NCBI RefSeq assembly: GCF_020921035.1
Contig: NC_063155.1
Span: forward strand, 22,623,294-22,687,293
Reading direction: 5' to 3'
Length of the DNA: 64,000 nt
Source of the DNA: Rhodamnia argentea
Taxonomy: Eukaryota; Streptophyta; Magnoliopsida; Myrtales; Myrtaceae
The position numbers and the translations under genes were made by a program. The notes below the pieces were generated by a model. It saw only the letters and a list, made by a program, of their open reading frames with translations, did no database searches and had not been told where the DNA came from. Positions 46,701 to 64,000 of this stretch are shown piece by piece. The number at the start of each line of letters is the position of its first letter. Positions within the stretch are counted from its first letter, which is position 1.

Positions 46701-49313
46701 AAAATTTGAAAAACGATTACAACTTATGAACTCCAATGTCAAGAAATGGGAACGATAAAGAAGTAATGAAAACACATACAAGCATAGATGCAAGTAGATG
46801 CACATGCACATGTGTATCTCAAGTAGGAAGCAGAAAGTCAAATGCTACATCAGATACTTCTCAATTCTCAAATCTTGACTAAGTAACAGATACTTGTCAC
46901 AAGACTAACTGTATTACCGTATGTCAATGTAAATATCAGAATTGACCCAACATGCTTATCGGCATTCACTAATGACAAAAAAATGGCCATTGGAAAGAAA
47001 TCCTAAACATAGCCACCTAGAGTAAGCATTGTGTCAAGCACTTTGGGTACTTGCACAAAGAATATCTCATTCGTGGTTTAAAGCACTTGTTTACAGGTAA
47101 AAGAGCTCAAGAATAATTATTCAACAATAGCTACTAGCTTTCAAAGACTTGAGGTTGAAAAGGCAATTCCCAGGCTTATCAACCAGAGTTAACGTCATAT
47201 ATGAGCAACTTGGGCACAGGTAAGAAGTCGAGCAATCTGAGAGCACGACAAGGAGTTGAACAATCTTGACAGATACAGCAATGAAAAATAAATTATTGAC
47301 GTAAGGGATGTTACGAAAGTTGGTTTTGGCACATCTGTCTGCCCCCACAATGAAGATCCTTACATATGTTTTAAGCAAGCAAATAAATGTGACATATTCA
47401 AACATAATTCCGTCCCCTAAATTTTGGGCTCTGAATTCTGCATATTCATGAAAGAAGCAACGACATATTAACAAGAAAAGAATGAAACATGGATCATACG
47501 GGATTGACAGAAAAACAAGAGATGTGGAAAAGGAAGTAGGTAACAGAATGGAGTTCATTCAAAGATTCATCCATTCTGACAATATGAGGACTTCATCTCA
47601 TCTAGTTAAAAACCACAGCTCTACTCCATTCTGGAGGCAAATCTATAATTCATTCTCACATACCTTATTCTTATCTCCCAGTTCTTTAATTTCATCTTCA
47701 ATCAGCTTATCAATGGACTTCTCCTCTTTGTTGTCTTTCAAAGAACACTTGGACGAGCAACTCTCTAGGCACTGTTTCTTTGAAGGGGGCTCACCAGCTC
47801 CACTGCATAGTTCTTCCGGTGTTTCAGCAGTTTCGCCATGACTTTGCTTATCTTCCTTTTGAAGTTCAGCGTTCTCATCTCCAGAATTTCCCGGATCAAC
47901 CTCTTCGCCCGTATGAGCCTCAGATTCATTTTCACCATTTTCATCTTCCCCATCATCATCATCACCATCCTCATCACCAGATGATTCAGATTCAGAGTAA
48001 TTGAATTTTATCTTCTTATTCGCTGGTTTGGAGACTGTTTCTGCAGGTATTGAGGCTGCACCATTTCCACAAAGTAGCTCTTCGAAGAACTACAAAAATG
48101 AGAGGAAAAGCCCTTAGAAGTTATGACTACTAATTCATACACAATAAATTCACAGAATCCTACTTTTTATTTTGATATGAGCAGCTTAAAAACAACTGAT
48201 ATTGCAGATTGCTAGACATTAAACAATAACCTGTGCCAGAAACTCAGCATCCACACCAAAGGATCAAGTAAAAGGACTAGGAACTATTACACAAAGTTCA
48301 GTAATAAGAACAGTCTATAGATGCCTTACGAAAATTACAGAGAGAAAATGAAGATGAATACTAATATATATCGAATAGATATAGCGCAGGGTTCCCTTTA
48401 GCGAAACACCAAAAGTACAGGGCATGCCTGATCATTTCATACAGAAAGAAGAGAACCTTTTTGTTAGATTTATCATGCTCAACATTTCAAAACTCTCGCC
48501 AACTTACCTGCTTCAGAACATGTTTCAAGGCACACAAGGCTACATCTTCTAGATATCTTACTCCTTTAATTCCAAATTAAAACACTACAAATAAGAAATC
48601 TCTTGCTTTGGCTTCTAAGAATTTGTTGCTTTTATCTTCCTTTTGTAACACAACTGTGCAGTACGCTTGATCAAGAAATGCGAAATGAGAACTGAATCGG
48701 TTGGTGCCACTTCATTTCTCTAATGAGCTCAGTAGAATCTCAAAGAGCCTCCAACGTCTGAACTGAACAGGTATTTAATGCAACAGAAGGCAAATTTGAA
48801 CACAGCAACAACGAACATTTATATACGTGGAACTAGGACAATCTATACGCAGCAAAGAGATCATGCCACAACGAGGAAGAGCGCGAGCTCAACAGGATTA
48901 ACCAACTATTGCGACCCAAAAAAAATAAAAAAACGCGAAGTTACGACTGGTCAAGTCGACATACAGAGTCGATAACATTGATGGCTTCGCGAGAGGCTTG
49001 GCGTTCCCTGCCGCCGTCGCAAGTGATGAAGAAGCCTTGCACGCCGGGGCGTAGCGGATACGATCCCTTCTTCTTCACCGGCCTCTGAAACAAGCAATCA
49101 ACGAGGAGCGAAAAGAGAAGAGAGAGAGAGGGAAAATCAGCCAAGAGTTGCGCAACAAACGAGTGAGCACAAATCAAGTGCATGAAACAATTGACACAGT
49201 GTGACTGCCGAAAGAACGCGAGAACGGACATTGTGAGGGAGGAACTGCTTCCTCTTCTTGCTTTTCGCGCCGTCGCTGGTGGTTGTGGGCTTCGATTTGC
49301 CGGCGGTTGCCAT
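43772..49313 (-). CDS. THUMP domain-containing protein 1 homologue (Tan1-like tRNA acetylation cofactor)
   Basis: Minus-strand exons are 49313-49230, 49084-48965, 48089-47664, 46472-46333, 46216-46096, 44864-44724 and 43855-43772, totalling 372 codons (371 aa). The N-terminus is basic (KSKKRKQFLP), followed by the conserved PLRPGVQGFFITCDGGRER. Residues about 70-210 are a long, mainly acidic, disordered insert (SESESSGDEDGDDDDGEDEN). From about 211 the conserved core resumes with RRFVTLDSGCNGVIFIQM, and the THUMP domain follows (RFILRVLPIEVACYA, KFAVLYDARANSGIDRM, PGPHKVDLNNPDK, CLIGVVEKYKELAKYNLRQL). In yeast and animals Tan1/THUMPD1 binds tRNA and helps the NAT10/Kre33 acetyltransferase make ac4C12 in tRNA-Ser and tRNA-Leu; the plant protein is presumed to do the same. 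The model is complete. Confidence 0.93.
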
Positions 49314-49411
49314 AACCTCGAGCTCGGACTGCTTGCTCTCGGTTTCTGTTACGAGCGCTTAGCGAGGGTTCTGGCTGGAGGTTGATGGTGATGGCTTAGG
49401 AGAGGTTAGAG

Positions 49412-49454
49412 TGGGCCGGGGCGGGATGCGATGTTGGGCCTGAAAACATGGGCC
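49412..49454. promoter_or_regulatory. Three site II (TGGGCC) elements in the THUMPD1 promoter
   Basis: TGGGCC occurs at 49412-49417, 49435-49440 and 49449-49454, about 100-140 bases upstream of the THUMPD1 ATG. This is the usual arrangement for TCP-regulated translation and ribosome-related genes in plants. Confidence 0.6.
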
Positions 49455-49743
49455 CCCCCTATTACTCGCGAGGACTGTACCCGATGGCAATTGATTTAAA
49501 CTTTCGAAGAACTATTTTTTTTTTTTGTTCGAAAACTTCCGAAAATCTTTAGCTACAAAGAAATTGATAAATAAAAAAATTTCATTCAAAACTCAAAATT
49601 GGACCAATAGTATACAACAAGACAAAGCCAATCCAATGAACATATGGTAATATGAACAGAATTTACCTAAAAATTCACGAAATGGAAGATGGCATGACAC
49701 TGAATTTACAAGGCCTGTAATATAAACAAACTGTGATGTTGTT

Positions 49744-54882
<5,139 letters not shown>

Positions 54883-55316
54883 CGCTCGCGTCTCCTCACC
54901 GCCTCCGCCTCCGCCTCCGCCTCGACGCCGCCGTCACCAATCACTAAGATCGGTCACCCGAGGCTCTCCCCTACAGCGCCTCGTGGGGCGAGCGATTCAT
55001 CGCTTTCCGCTTGGTCCTCTCTCTCGGCGTCGTGGCGGCGTGACGCCGCGTCCTTTTTCCGATGTTGGCGCGACGGTTCGATGCGAGGAGAGGAGGCCCT
55101 CGTGATCATGCAAGCCAAGGCGTTATTGTTGCGGGTTGCTCTCGTGGAGCTTTGGCTGAAGCAGTGAGGTCAAAGGTGAGAGTTCGTGCCAGGTCGAGTG
55201 TGTCAGAGATCGTCGGAGGAGGAAGGGAAGGAGGAGGTGGCGATTCCTCTTTTTCGCGGCGAAGAGCCGCCGGAAATGAAATGGACCTGTTCGAACGAAG
55301 GCCTAAAAAGCGATAG

Positions 55317-55320
<4 letters not shown>

Positions 55321-55348
<28 letters not shown>
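55321..55348 (+). repeat. (GA)14 microsatellite in the hexokinase promoter or leader
   Basis: A perfect GA run about 440 bases upstream of the hexokinase start codon, in a GC-rich region that probably contains the transcription start. Confidence 0.95.
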
Positions 55349-55351
<3 letters not shown>

Positions 55352-55399
55352 ATTTCCTCTTGCAGTAAGCGGTATTGGAAAGCGAACTGAATAGCTACT

Positions 55400-58300
55400 C
55401 ACACATGCCCTTTGATCTCTTGAAAGACGGATTTGCCCTTTGATCTCTTGAGAATGGCGGATTTGCTCCGCTGTCCTCCCACGAGGGTTGATAAGAAATT
55501 AGACAATTTATGAGATAAAACGGAGCTCCATCTTTAATTTTCTTTTCCCCTTGTTAATAGCAATTTTGTTATTATCCATAAGTAAAGTTAAAACGAGAGC
55601 TGTCGTACATAATCCAATCACTAGTCGAAAAGTCACGAAAAAAAGTTAACTAGTATATCCTCCCGCCCGATGCCTTAATGTACGAGTCATCAAATGATTT
55701 CAAATGGAGTCCGATGATATCTTCAAGCATGCATTAAGCCAACAAATAAAAAAAATATACCTAAAGGTTCGGCCCGGTGCTATTTTTATGCGTTAGCTCG
55801 TGTGCATTGAATTTAATTGAGCTGCGAAAAAAAATGCCGCGTAAGTACAGTAATGGTCGATGCGTCGGAATTGAAAATGATGCCGGGTAAGATATAAACA
55901 TATTAGAAGAGTTCTCACTCCTTCAATTTTAGTTAATCCGCCGTTCACTCGATTTAAGTTTTCAAAATTAACGGTATTATTGGCGGATGTTCCCTAATTA
56001 AATCCACCTTAAAATGAAAGTTCCAATTTTTCGAAAAATTAAAATTGTAAATATAAGCAGGTGGGGAGCTAAAAGATTTGCGGGGGGTTAGAATGGGAGT
56101 GGGGTGGGGCAACGGATAGGAGGTTCGACTTATTGCGTGGGGGGTCGCCGTTGAGAATTGCCATTGGAGTTTGGAGATATTTACAGTTTTGGGTTGGTTG
56201 GATTAGGGAAGGTCGGTTACCGCAATGTTTGAAAGATGGCATGCCGCCGTTTTGACTTTGATTTGATTAAGGAAAGATTGCCGAATTAGCGGAGCGGGGC
56301 TACCCGAACCTCGTGCAGATTAATTTGAATTGGTATATTTCCTCCTACCACGTCTTGGTCAACGCATGAGTCACCCATCAACGCATTAGGAATGCGCAAT
56401 TATTATCCTTACTAATTTCGGGTCTTCCTTTTTGATTTTATAATTTCTTGTTATTATTCACATGCATTATCAAAGCCGCCTCGCTAATTTCGGATCTTCT
56501 TTTCTGATTTTATAATTTCTCGTAATTTTTCACTCGCATTATTAGAACCGTGGCTCGGTTGGTTACGATGAATCCACAAAAATCACATATTTCCATGTAT
56601 ATCAAGAACGGGGTTCGTTTAAAATGACGTCTCTTACACTCGTCGTCAAGAGTAATTCACAAAGGAGATTTCGTACCTTTCGAGCACGAAATCTGCCGCC
56701 TGCAAATCGAATGCTGATCTTTTCCGTGTAAGCACTAACCCACCTTTTGTTTTCAGGATTAGACGCCTCGTCGATGTGCGGTTTAATCAGAATTTTGTGA
56801 TTGCAGATTCGTTTCATTCTAAACTTTCTTGTCCAATCACAACTTAAGTCCCTCCTGGCGGGACCCGCAAGGCGAAAAGAGTCTCCATGTTTTGTCCTCG
56901 AAGCTTGATGAGAGAGAGAGAGAGAGAGAGTACTTAATGATCGACATGATTTTGACTTTGACCGAAATGACGAATCCGTTATTCGCAACATCCGTTCGGC
57001 CTTTAAAGAAAGCAAGGAGCTTTAGCGTAATAACCCCCAAAATTAAAATGGGATTAACGATAGTAAAGCCCGAATTTTCCTCTATCGCTTTCGGGGACCA
57101 CCTGCGACGACTCGTTGACAGCCCAAGAAGGGTGGGAAATTCCTTTTTTTGAGGACAACTGACGACCAAGTCCTATTCGCGTAACGTCGACCCTCTTCTC
57201 ATCTTCTCGAATCGCTCCCTTTCGTGCTACAGGGAAGAAAGAAGGCGTGCTTAAATTGAATTTGGCTTCGGATTTTATGGAGACGGACGCTCCGACAGGC
57301 CGTGTCGACGATAAAGAACGATTAAAATCAGTCTACTTCGAGAGCTTTGGTGGATCTAGGACAAGACGGAAGCAAAGATTTGACTGACGAATTCTTTGGC
57401 CTTTGGTGACCAAACCCCTAGCTTTGCCTTTTTCACTGTTCTTTTGCACAGCGTGGGTACTCTCACCTAACGAATTTGCTAAATCTGTATGCCGGTCAAA
57501 GTTGGATGCGCCTCGTCGTTTTAATATCGTAGGTAAAATTCTTACCTTGGCTATGAAATAGTCCGATAAATCCATGGATTGATTTATATACTGATTTCGT
57601 AGGCCTTCGCATTTTGCCTGTTTTCTCTACGAAAAATCCGTGATGGCTTTCTTTTTGTTCTCTTTCTTCGCTCGCATGCACTTTGTCGATGATTTGCCAT
57701 ATTAAAGAATCGCGATAGATGAGCAAAAGAACTCGATCGGACCAAATCAGCCGATTCCGAGCGGTTCATATTGTATATGGTGAATATCAATCCATTTTCG
57801 AGCTTCGGGTGTGGACCCACCCACCCAAATTACCTAGATCGAAACCAATGGGTCCATTCGGGAATCAAACCGATTAGTATGATGCAAAAAAGTGTTTATC
57901 TTCTTAACGGAATTTAGCGAATGCGATTATTCAATCTTCTTGCGGGACTCTCATAACTTAGCAAATGCAGATATTTAGCTTTTAGCATTCGGTTGAATTC
58001 TCACTTGTATGTACAAACTTTCGGTATTCAATTAAATTCTTATTTTGGACATAAGGCTTTGTGGCCTTGCTGCTAGGATGAGGTGCTATCTTACCATTCT
58101 AAGATCCATAACGAGGGAGAATATCGGAATGATGCTTCTTCCTACTACTAAAAAGGCATTCTCTCGATTTTCTTTGGCCAACCTCGAACTTATATTGGGG
58201 TTTGCATGTTCAAGGAGTTCCTACACATATCTTTGTCTTCGACTTGCTGTTGCGGTATTCAAGAGTCGACGATAAGTGCGGAATACTCATTCATTGTTCT

Positions 58301-60400
58301 TTGGTTTATGTCCATATTCAATTATGCTTCTTGTTAATTTTTTGACTCACGATCCGTTTCTGGATCCATTCGGAAACCAAATCAATATCGTTGGACCAAT
58401 TCCAGATTGAGTTTGCGAATTAGGTGGGCGGTTCCCAATTTCCATTTTATGAAATCGGTCTTTTGTGGGCAATTTTCGGTTATAGGATAGGAACCAACTC
58501 ACCCCGAAACCAATCACCTTTAACCATTGTTCTTCGGTGGAGTTCAATTTGTTTATAACTCTATCGCAATAACAGCTATAATATCTACAAGCCCTAAATG
58601 ATACTTAAAAAAAAAAAAAAAGAGTCGAATGTTCAATAAGAGAGCGAAAGTTGATAATAGAGGTGGACCTCCTCGTTTTATACATGGATTGCATTTCTAG
58701 ACCTTATGGTGTCGGGATCTCAATATCAATCGAGGCTAATGTGGGATCATCGGGCCTCCTAATCACTTAATGTTCGGTGCGGTTCTTATGCGATCTCAAC
58801 ATAAAGATAGAATCGACAGCATATACCCATATCATTTGCAAATATATGCACCATGCGGGAAAATTACATGGGTATAATCGAACTCTCGAAACAGGTACTC
58901 AATTCGAAGCGAAGGCACATCGAGGACCCAAATCTCCATCTCAACCATCAAGACTCTAAAATTTCTTCTGAATTCCACGTGAGACCGAGCCGACTCGTTA
59001 CCTTTTCAAACGAAATGGTAGGAAACAAGACAGGTCACGAACTCCCGCGGACTTTGACCACCACAAAAGGAAAAAAAAAAAAAGAAGAAAGGGGGGAACT
59101 CCTGTAGACACGTGCTCTTTGGTCTTTTTGCAAAGTAGGAGGAGAACCCGCGGTCGGATCGCGATTTCAGGAGAGGCGGAGGGGCAAAAGAGGCAAAGGG
59201 GTAAAAAGGAGGAGGAGGCAGCGATGTCCTTTGCCTTTCGGGGATTCGGTGGCGGCCCCGTTTTCTTATTTTCCGTATAAAGAAGAGGGAGGGGAGGACC
59301 GACTGGCCGAGTGGACCGAGCATTAGAGGACGAACGGCGACGGGTCCTGCGCATTCGCCGCCGTACATCCGCCAGCTGTCCTCCGCTCTTTCCAGCTGTG
59401 TTTTCTCGCTTCTCCAAAACCTCGCAAAACACGTTAAAAAAAAAAACCGACAACAACACTCGCGGCCCTCGGTGGTACCACCTTCGCCACGGTCTCTTCG
59501 CCGTTTCTCCCGAGGTTATTATCAAAGTGTACAGCCGAAAATCGTTTTTCCATCATCCTTGATCAAATCTCTTGTCGAGCTTCTTTGGGACAGGCGATCA
59601 TGCCACTTACCAAGGGCGTGTAATTTGCACGGAGAAAAAGCAAGGATTTGGATTCACATGTCCTTAGGCCTCGTTTTGTCCCGAGTCTAGGAGCCAGAGT
59701 CTCGAGCCCGCCCGCGAGATCCGGGGCCCGGGTGTTTGGGTCCCAGCCCCAGAGCATCGAGCTCCCCAGCCGACTCACGAGGCCTCGATGTTCGGGGCTT
59801 TGGGGGCTCGGGACGATCCTTGAAAAAGTGTTAGGACTCGTTTTTTTCTCAAGACTTTCATGCTGATGTGTATAATTACTACTGTAGCGAAATCCCAACA
59901 ACACACGCTGCTAGATAATCCAATTCTACGTTCTTGAGTTCCTTTTTCTCGACATAGGAAATTTGCAAAACGATTCAAATCCAACGCAGTAAACCTCCTA
60001 AGTTGCCCGCATTGTTCTACAAGCAACTGTGGAACTCCTTTTTTATTCTAAAAAAAGGAAAATCCAATTTGATGTTAATCTGAACAATGAAATTCGAAAG
60101 AAATGACAACAAATGACTGGTTAAAATAAAGTTGATGTCCAACGATACGGTCAGTCGAGGCCCCGACCACAATCGAGCAAAGTGCAAAACAACGTAAGGC
60201 GACATGACGTGCTGTGTTCGTTCACCCACAGGAATCTATTCCTATTAATTTGCAGGTGGGCGCCAACTTTGATCTATGGCCAATGACCGATTTGTGGTGC
60301 CACTAGAGAAGTGCTGCTACATGGAGCTAGGGACTATTGCAGGTGACTACTCTTGCTTGACGTCTCCACTTTTATCAAAAAGTTGAAAACTAGCCAAATG
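55400..60400. other. Gene-poor region: unrecognised, partly repetitive sequence
   Basis: I find no gene with recognisable homology or exon structure. Items seen: an imperfect 72-base tandem pair at about 56411-56555; a short GA run at 56912-56930; a poly-A run at 58606-58622; and a GC-rich patch at 59640-59830 rich in CTCGAGC/GGGGCT motifs. Open frames in 58998-59562 overlap on both strands and look like composition artefacts. Confidence 0.45.
56411..56555 (+). repeat. Imperfect 72-bp tandem duplication
   Basis: Two copies share CTAATTTCGG(G/A)TCTTC and GATTTTATAATTTCT at a 72-base spacing (for example 56412 and 56484), with several mismatches and small indels. Confidence 0.75.
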
Positions 60401-60411
60401 AAATTAAAATA

Positions 60412-60788
60412 GGATTAACACCATGAAAAAATCCAAATTGATATATTTATGACAAATTTACTCCAAATTTTATTGATTATCAAAAACCCCAAAATGGTAC
60501 ACTTATGATAAATTTACCATCCATTAGTTTTTGATAAATTTTACCATCAAATTGCTGAGTTTGATGACATGTAACAATTGATGGATGTACCAGTTTAGGA
60601 TTAACACAATTTAACGGAAATTAATCGAGGGTAAATTTATCGCGGATGTACCGGTTTAGTCTTTTTTGTGGTAAAAAAATCAGTTTGTAGTAAATTTGAC
60701 CATTTTGAGGTCTTTGATAGCCAAAATATTAGTTTATGGTAAATCTATCAAAGGTGTACCAATTTGAGATTTTTCTTGATATTAACCC
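60412..60788. mobile_element. Foldback-type repeat with inverted, tandemly repeated arms
   Basis: The left end (GGATTAACACCATGAAAAA, then ATCCAAATTGATATATTTATG) is an imperfect inverted copy of the right end (complement GGGTTAATATCAAGAAAAAT, then CTCAAATTGGTACACC). Each arm is built of degenerate units of the form gtaaatttatc..gtacc..tttagg, the same units seen at 60-360. There is no coding capacity and no clear target duplication. Confidence 0.65.
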
Positions 60789-60799
60789 ACCAAAATAGG

Positions 60800-63420
60800 A
60801 TCCACTATCAAATTCATGGTCGTGTATTTTCTTCATACCACAAGCAATTTCTCTTCTATTTAGTAAAGTTCCGGTACTTAATTTTGCTTCTCAAAAGCTT
60901 AAACATTGGAGAAAAAGAGGTAGATGATACTCTAAACAGACCTTTTTTATGTAAGAAGGTTCGCGTAATTATGTCTCGTGCGATTGTGCATCGCGTGTGA
61001 TGAGACGGGGAACAATATATTGAGCAAAAAATACTTGGCAAAGTATAACGATGCGATGATAAAAACTTTGGACATTGGATTACGAATCTGGTCCATGAAT
61101 TTTCACCGTTCTTTCTTTTTTTTTTTTTCCTCCTTACTTATAAGTATTCTTTGACCATATAAAATTTTTTCGACCGATCTCTTGGTCGAATTAGATTTGA
61201 TTGAAGCCGATACATTGACCGGTGTCGTAAAAAATAATTGGTGCCGCTACGTAACGAAAGCCTACCGAAGATTTGCTTAATAGGGTCTCAGGGTCAAATC
61301 AAATGCGTTTGCTATTCTTCGCTAAGAGCGTGACATAGAAAAATCAACGCCATTATGCACGATATACATTAGGAAAAAGTCAAACACATCGATTTTCCTC
61401 CGTCGCAATCAGAGATCAACCAAGTCGAGAAACTCTGATTGAGAAATCTGATCGAGGGTCAAAAGGGTATTTTCCTATTTCAACATGGAACTCTAACGTA
61501 CGTAGCGTAGGCGATCGCGAGAATTCACCGTTCAAAAAGGGCAAATTTTTTTTTTTTTTAAAAGTATGTAAAAAGAGGGGGACCTTAGGTCAAGATTAGA
61601 GACGGTGAGATTGGACGAAGCCTGCCGACCAAAAAGTGCAGATCTTGATGGGCCGGTATCTCTTTCGAGATATCAGTGTCCCGAAATCTTCTTTCTTTCT
61701 CTGTTTTTTTTTAAATGAGAAAATTCCCAATTGGTTCAAATCATTTTGGCAACGCATGAAGAAGAGCCATTCTTTTTTCCCCCCCAACCTTTTCTCTCTC
61801 TCTCTCTCTCGTAAAGACACGAACGGCTAGTGGGGGTCGCTTTCGGGCCATCCATACTGAATCCGAGACCCGGGATTGGCCGACCAAAGGAGCCCAAACT
61901 TCGGTGAATCGCCTTGCTCCATGTCGCTCGCGACTTTTAGCAGCTGCAATTCCTTCGCCCATGATGGGTGACCACGGGGGGGATCAAGATGATCTATGGA
62001 TTAGTATCTTGAAATGTTGGTCTCTCTCTCTCTCTCTTAAATCTCGGGTCGATACGATGGCAAAAATCACGATCAATCGAGATTAGCATTTTGCTATCTT
62101 TTATCGTTTGAAAAGTTTGCTGTCATTGCTAGTGATAATACCCATTGGCTATCTCTTTCTCCCCCCTCAATCAACTTAGATTGGACATGAGATTGTGTTT
62201 GGCACTTCATCGAAGCATACGACCCCAAAGGGAAACCACTAGTGGACGGTTGTCCGACAATTATATGTTTAGACGACTACGGCATTTTGTACGACGCACT
62301 TGGCTCAATGTACGACCAAGCGTCTTATCGCCCTGTAATTGCCAAATTGAAGTACTGCGATTTGTTTTTGAGTTTGACCTACCATTGTATGACCGTGCAC
62401 GAGAAAAATCATAATTTACCAATTTAACATAAGACATCCTAAGCCTTTTAAGTTAAAAATTATCCTACAACCCTTTTCACTTCGAGTACGACGAATTGCT
62501 ATACGAATATTATAAAAAATATCAATTTACGACCGTTATATACGACTTCGTCATGAGGGCAGCACCGCCTAGATCCTCTCATTACGACCCCCGTTGAGGG
62601 TCGCGAGGAAGGCCTAGTTGCTCTCGTTGGCACAGCGATGGCGCCCATAGCCCTTGCCATTGTCTTGTTCCCTTCTAGTACAACGATACAGATTGCACAA
62701 AGAAAAATTAACGGTCTAAGTTTCAAGTTTGGTATGGCTAGTGCAATAACTATTGATGTTATGAGGATGTTTTGACTTTCATGTTACCAGATAAGGCCAT
62801 GATTGAACAGCTAGACCTATCGCGAGCATGCAATTTTTAACTAACTTCGGAACAAGGAGAGGAAATCGAGAAACAGACACGGGGTGGGGTAAAGTGTCCG
62901 CGCTAGCGCAGTGCACCGGTGGTGGGTTTTGTCGGTTAGAGGTGTACAGCTGGGCAGTACCAGACACGTGTCGGATCTCCCGATTTTTTCTTCACAGCCG
63001 AGGATCTGGCGATTCGATGGGACCCGGCCCTTTTTGTGCGACGCTATTATACTGTCCCGAACGAGGTCGGACGTTTTAATAACACACTACTCTCTCTCTC
63101 TCTCTGCGGGCGCGTTGAATCAGCCACGATTTTCCGCGTGCGAGGAGCTGGAAAATCTTCCTGACATCATGCGATCACGTGACGAAGCACACGTCAGGCG
63201 CCACGTCACCCACGGGCTTCGGCTTGATATTTTGGTGGAGGAGTAAGGCTAAGGCCCTCATCAGAGGTAGCCCAAATCTCCAACGCAAATGGTCCGGATC
63301 CACAGTACATGGGCCAAGAAGCAGAAGCAGATCAGGAGAAGGGGCCCTCTTTTTTTTTGGTCGGAAGGAGAATGGGCTTTCGGCTAGCTGGATATCCTAG
63401 TGGCGAGCGAGGTGTATAAG
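60800..63420. other. Gene-poor region with CT/GA tracts
   Basis: No gene is recognised. Short pyrimidine microsatellites occur at 61793-61811, 62021-62037 and 63088-63105. Open frames at 62145-62427 and 62828-63400 do not resemble proteins I know. Confidence 0.45.
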
Positions 63421-63423
63421 AAA

Positions 63424-63970
63424 AATTTCAAATAAGGACTTGAAGTGTTATTATTTTCTCAAATAAAGATCTAAAATATACTTTATTTCAAAAAAGACCC
63501 GAAGCATCTTTATTGTTTCAAAGAACGATATGATCAAGGGTATTTTCGTCATTTTACATTTTTTTATTATTATTTTTTCATATTTTCATATTTGATATTT
63601 CCTCTTTTTCTCTGTTGGGGCCGGTGAGGGCTCGTCAACAGTCGGCAACCTCGCATCGTCCAGGCGAATGCTTGTGGCCGGCCCTCGCCTGGGCGAGGCT
63701 AGCGACAGCTTCGAGTGGCCTCACTGGCTAGAGGCGACCTCACCTAGCCCTCGTCGGTGGCCGTCCATCGCTTGAGACCAGCCACCGGTGGAAAGGAAAG
63801 GAAAAAGAAGAAAGAAAAAATGGAAGAAAAATTAAAAATATTCAGAAAATGTAAAACGACGAAAATATCCTTGGTCATATATTTTCTTTTTTTCTTTTTA
63901 AACACCGAGGACATGTCAGATCATTCTTTAAAATAATGTCAGTTTCATGTCTTTATTTAAGAAAATGAGG
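63424..63970. mobile_element. Foldback element with GC-rich core
   Basis: The left arm (about 63424-63565) includes CAAATAAAGA and GGGTATTTTCGTCATTTTAC. The right arm (about 63840-63968) contains the complement: GTAAAACGACGAAAATATCC and TCTTTATTT. The arms enclose a GC-rich core (63610-63790) with repeated CCTCGCC/GGCGAGG-type motifs. There is no transposase. The right edge runs to within about 30 bases of the window end. Confidence 0.7.
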
Positions 63971-64000
63971 AAAGAGGAGTGCTGTGAAATACCGAAAGAA

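Noticed and set aside
58998..59525. A 175-codon minus-strand frame and overlapping frames
   Set aside because: Arg-, Ser- and Phe-rich with homopolymer-derived runs; frames on both strands overlap and none resembles a known protein.

Overview
This window is nuclear DNA from a flowering plant, almost certainly a woody eudicot. Genes are split by many short GT-AG introns, intergenic DNA is AT-rich and full of small transposons, there are no bacterial-style operons, and the reconstructed proteins match Arabidopsis proteins I know nearly end to end. The abundance of (GA)n/(CT)n microsatellites and the type of dispersed repeats would suit Myrtaceae (for example Eucalyptus), but that assignment is inference.

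Nine intact protein genes were rebuilt from the sequence, and all splice phases close. From left to right they are: an F-box protein of the AUF/At5g46170 family (minus, 1490-2665); peroxisomal serine:glyoxylate aminotransferase of photorespiration (minus, 5 coding exons, 401 aa, C-terminal SRI); an intronless PPR protein of the PLS/E class (minus, 10440-12245); a plastid NAD(P)-binding atypical SDR like At4g31530 (minus, 9 exons, 338 aa); the GRAS regulator SCL3 (plus, 24316-25731); a GASA/snakin 12-cysteine peptide (minus, 4 exons, 116 aa); the large nuclear cap-binding subunit CBP80/ABH1 (plus, 19 exons, 867 aa, 31469-42547); a THUMPD1/Tan1-type tRNA acetylation cofactor (minus, 7 exons, 371 aa); and a membrane-anchored hexokinase of the HKL1-like group (minus, 9 exons, 515 aa). 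The genes are unrelated in function apart from general links such as gibberellin signalling (SCL3, GASA) and RNA processing (CBP80, THUMPD1, PPR). No gene cluster or pathway island is visible.

The intervals hold the less ordinary material. A decayed, intron-bearing copy of pseudouridine-5'-phosphate glycosidase lies at about 19540-21545. A 434-bp PIF/Harbinger-type MITE with a perfect 17-bp terminal inverted repeat and a TAA target duplication lies at 18015-18448. A plastid-derived insert carrying a degraded trnL-UAG sits inside a CBP80 intron. A 248-bp tandem duplication copies a CBP80 splice donor, and another CBP80 donor is embedded in a (TC)n microsatellite. A dense GGCCCA cluster lies between two convergent 3' ends. 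Three tRNA-like SINE heads and three foldback or tandem-inverted elements are also present.

The last 8.6 kb (55.4-64 kb) holds no recognisable gene and is made of repeats. I did not find a convincing undescribed biochemical system; the most novel-looking items are the pseudogene, the organellar insert and the splice-site architecture of CBP80.
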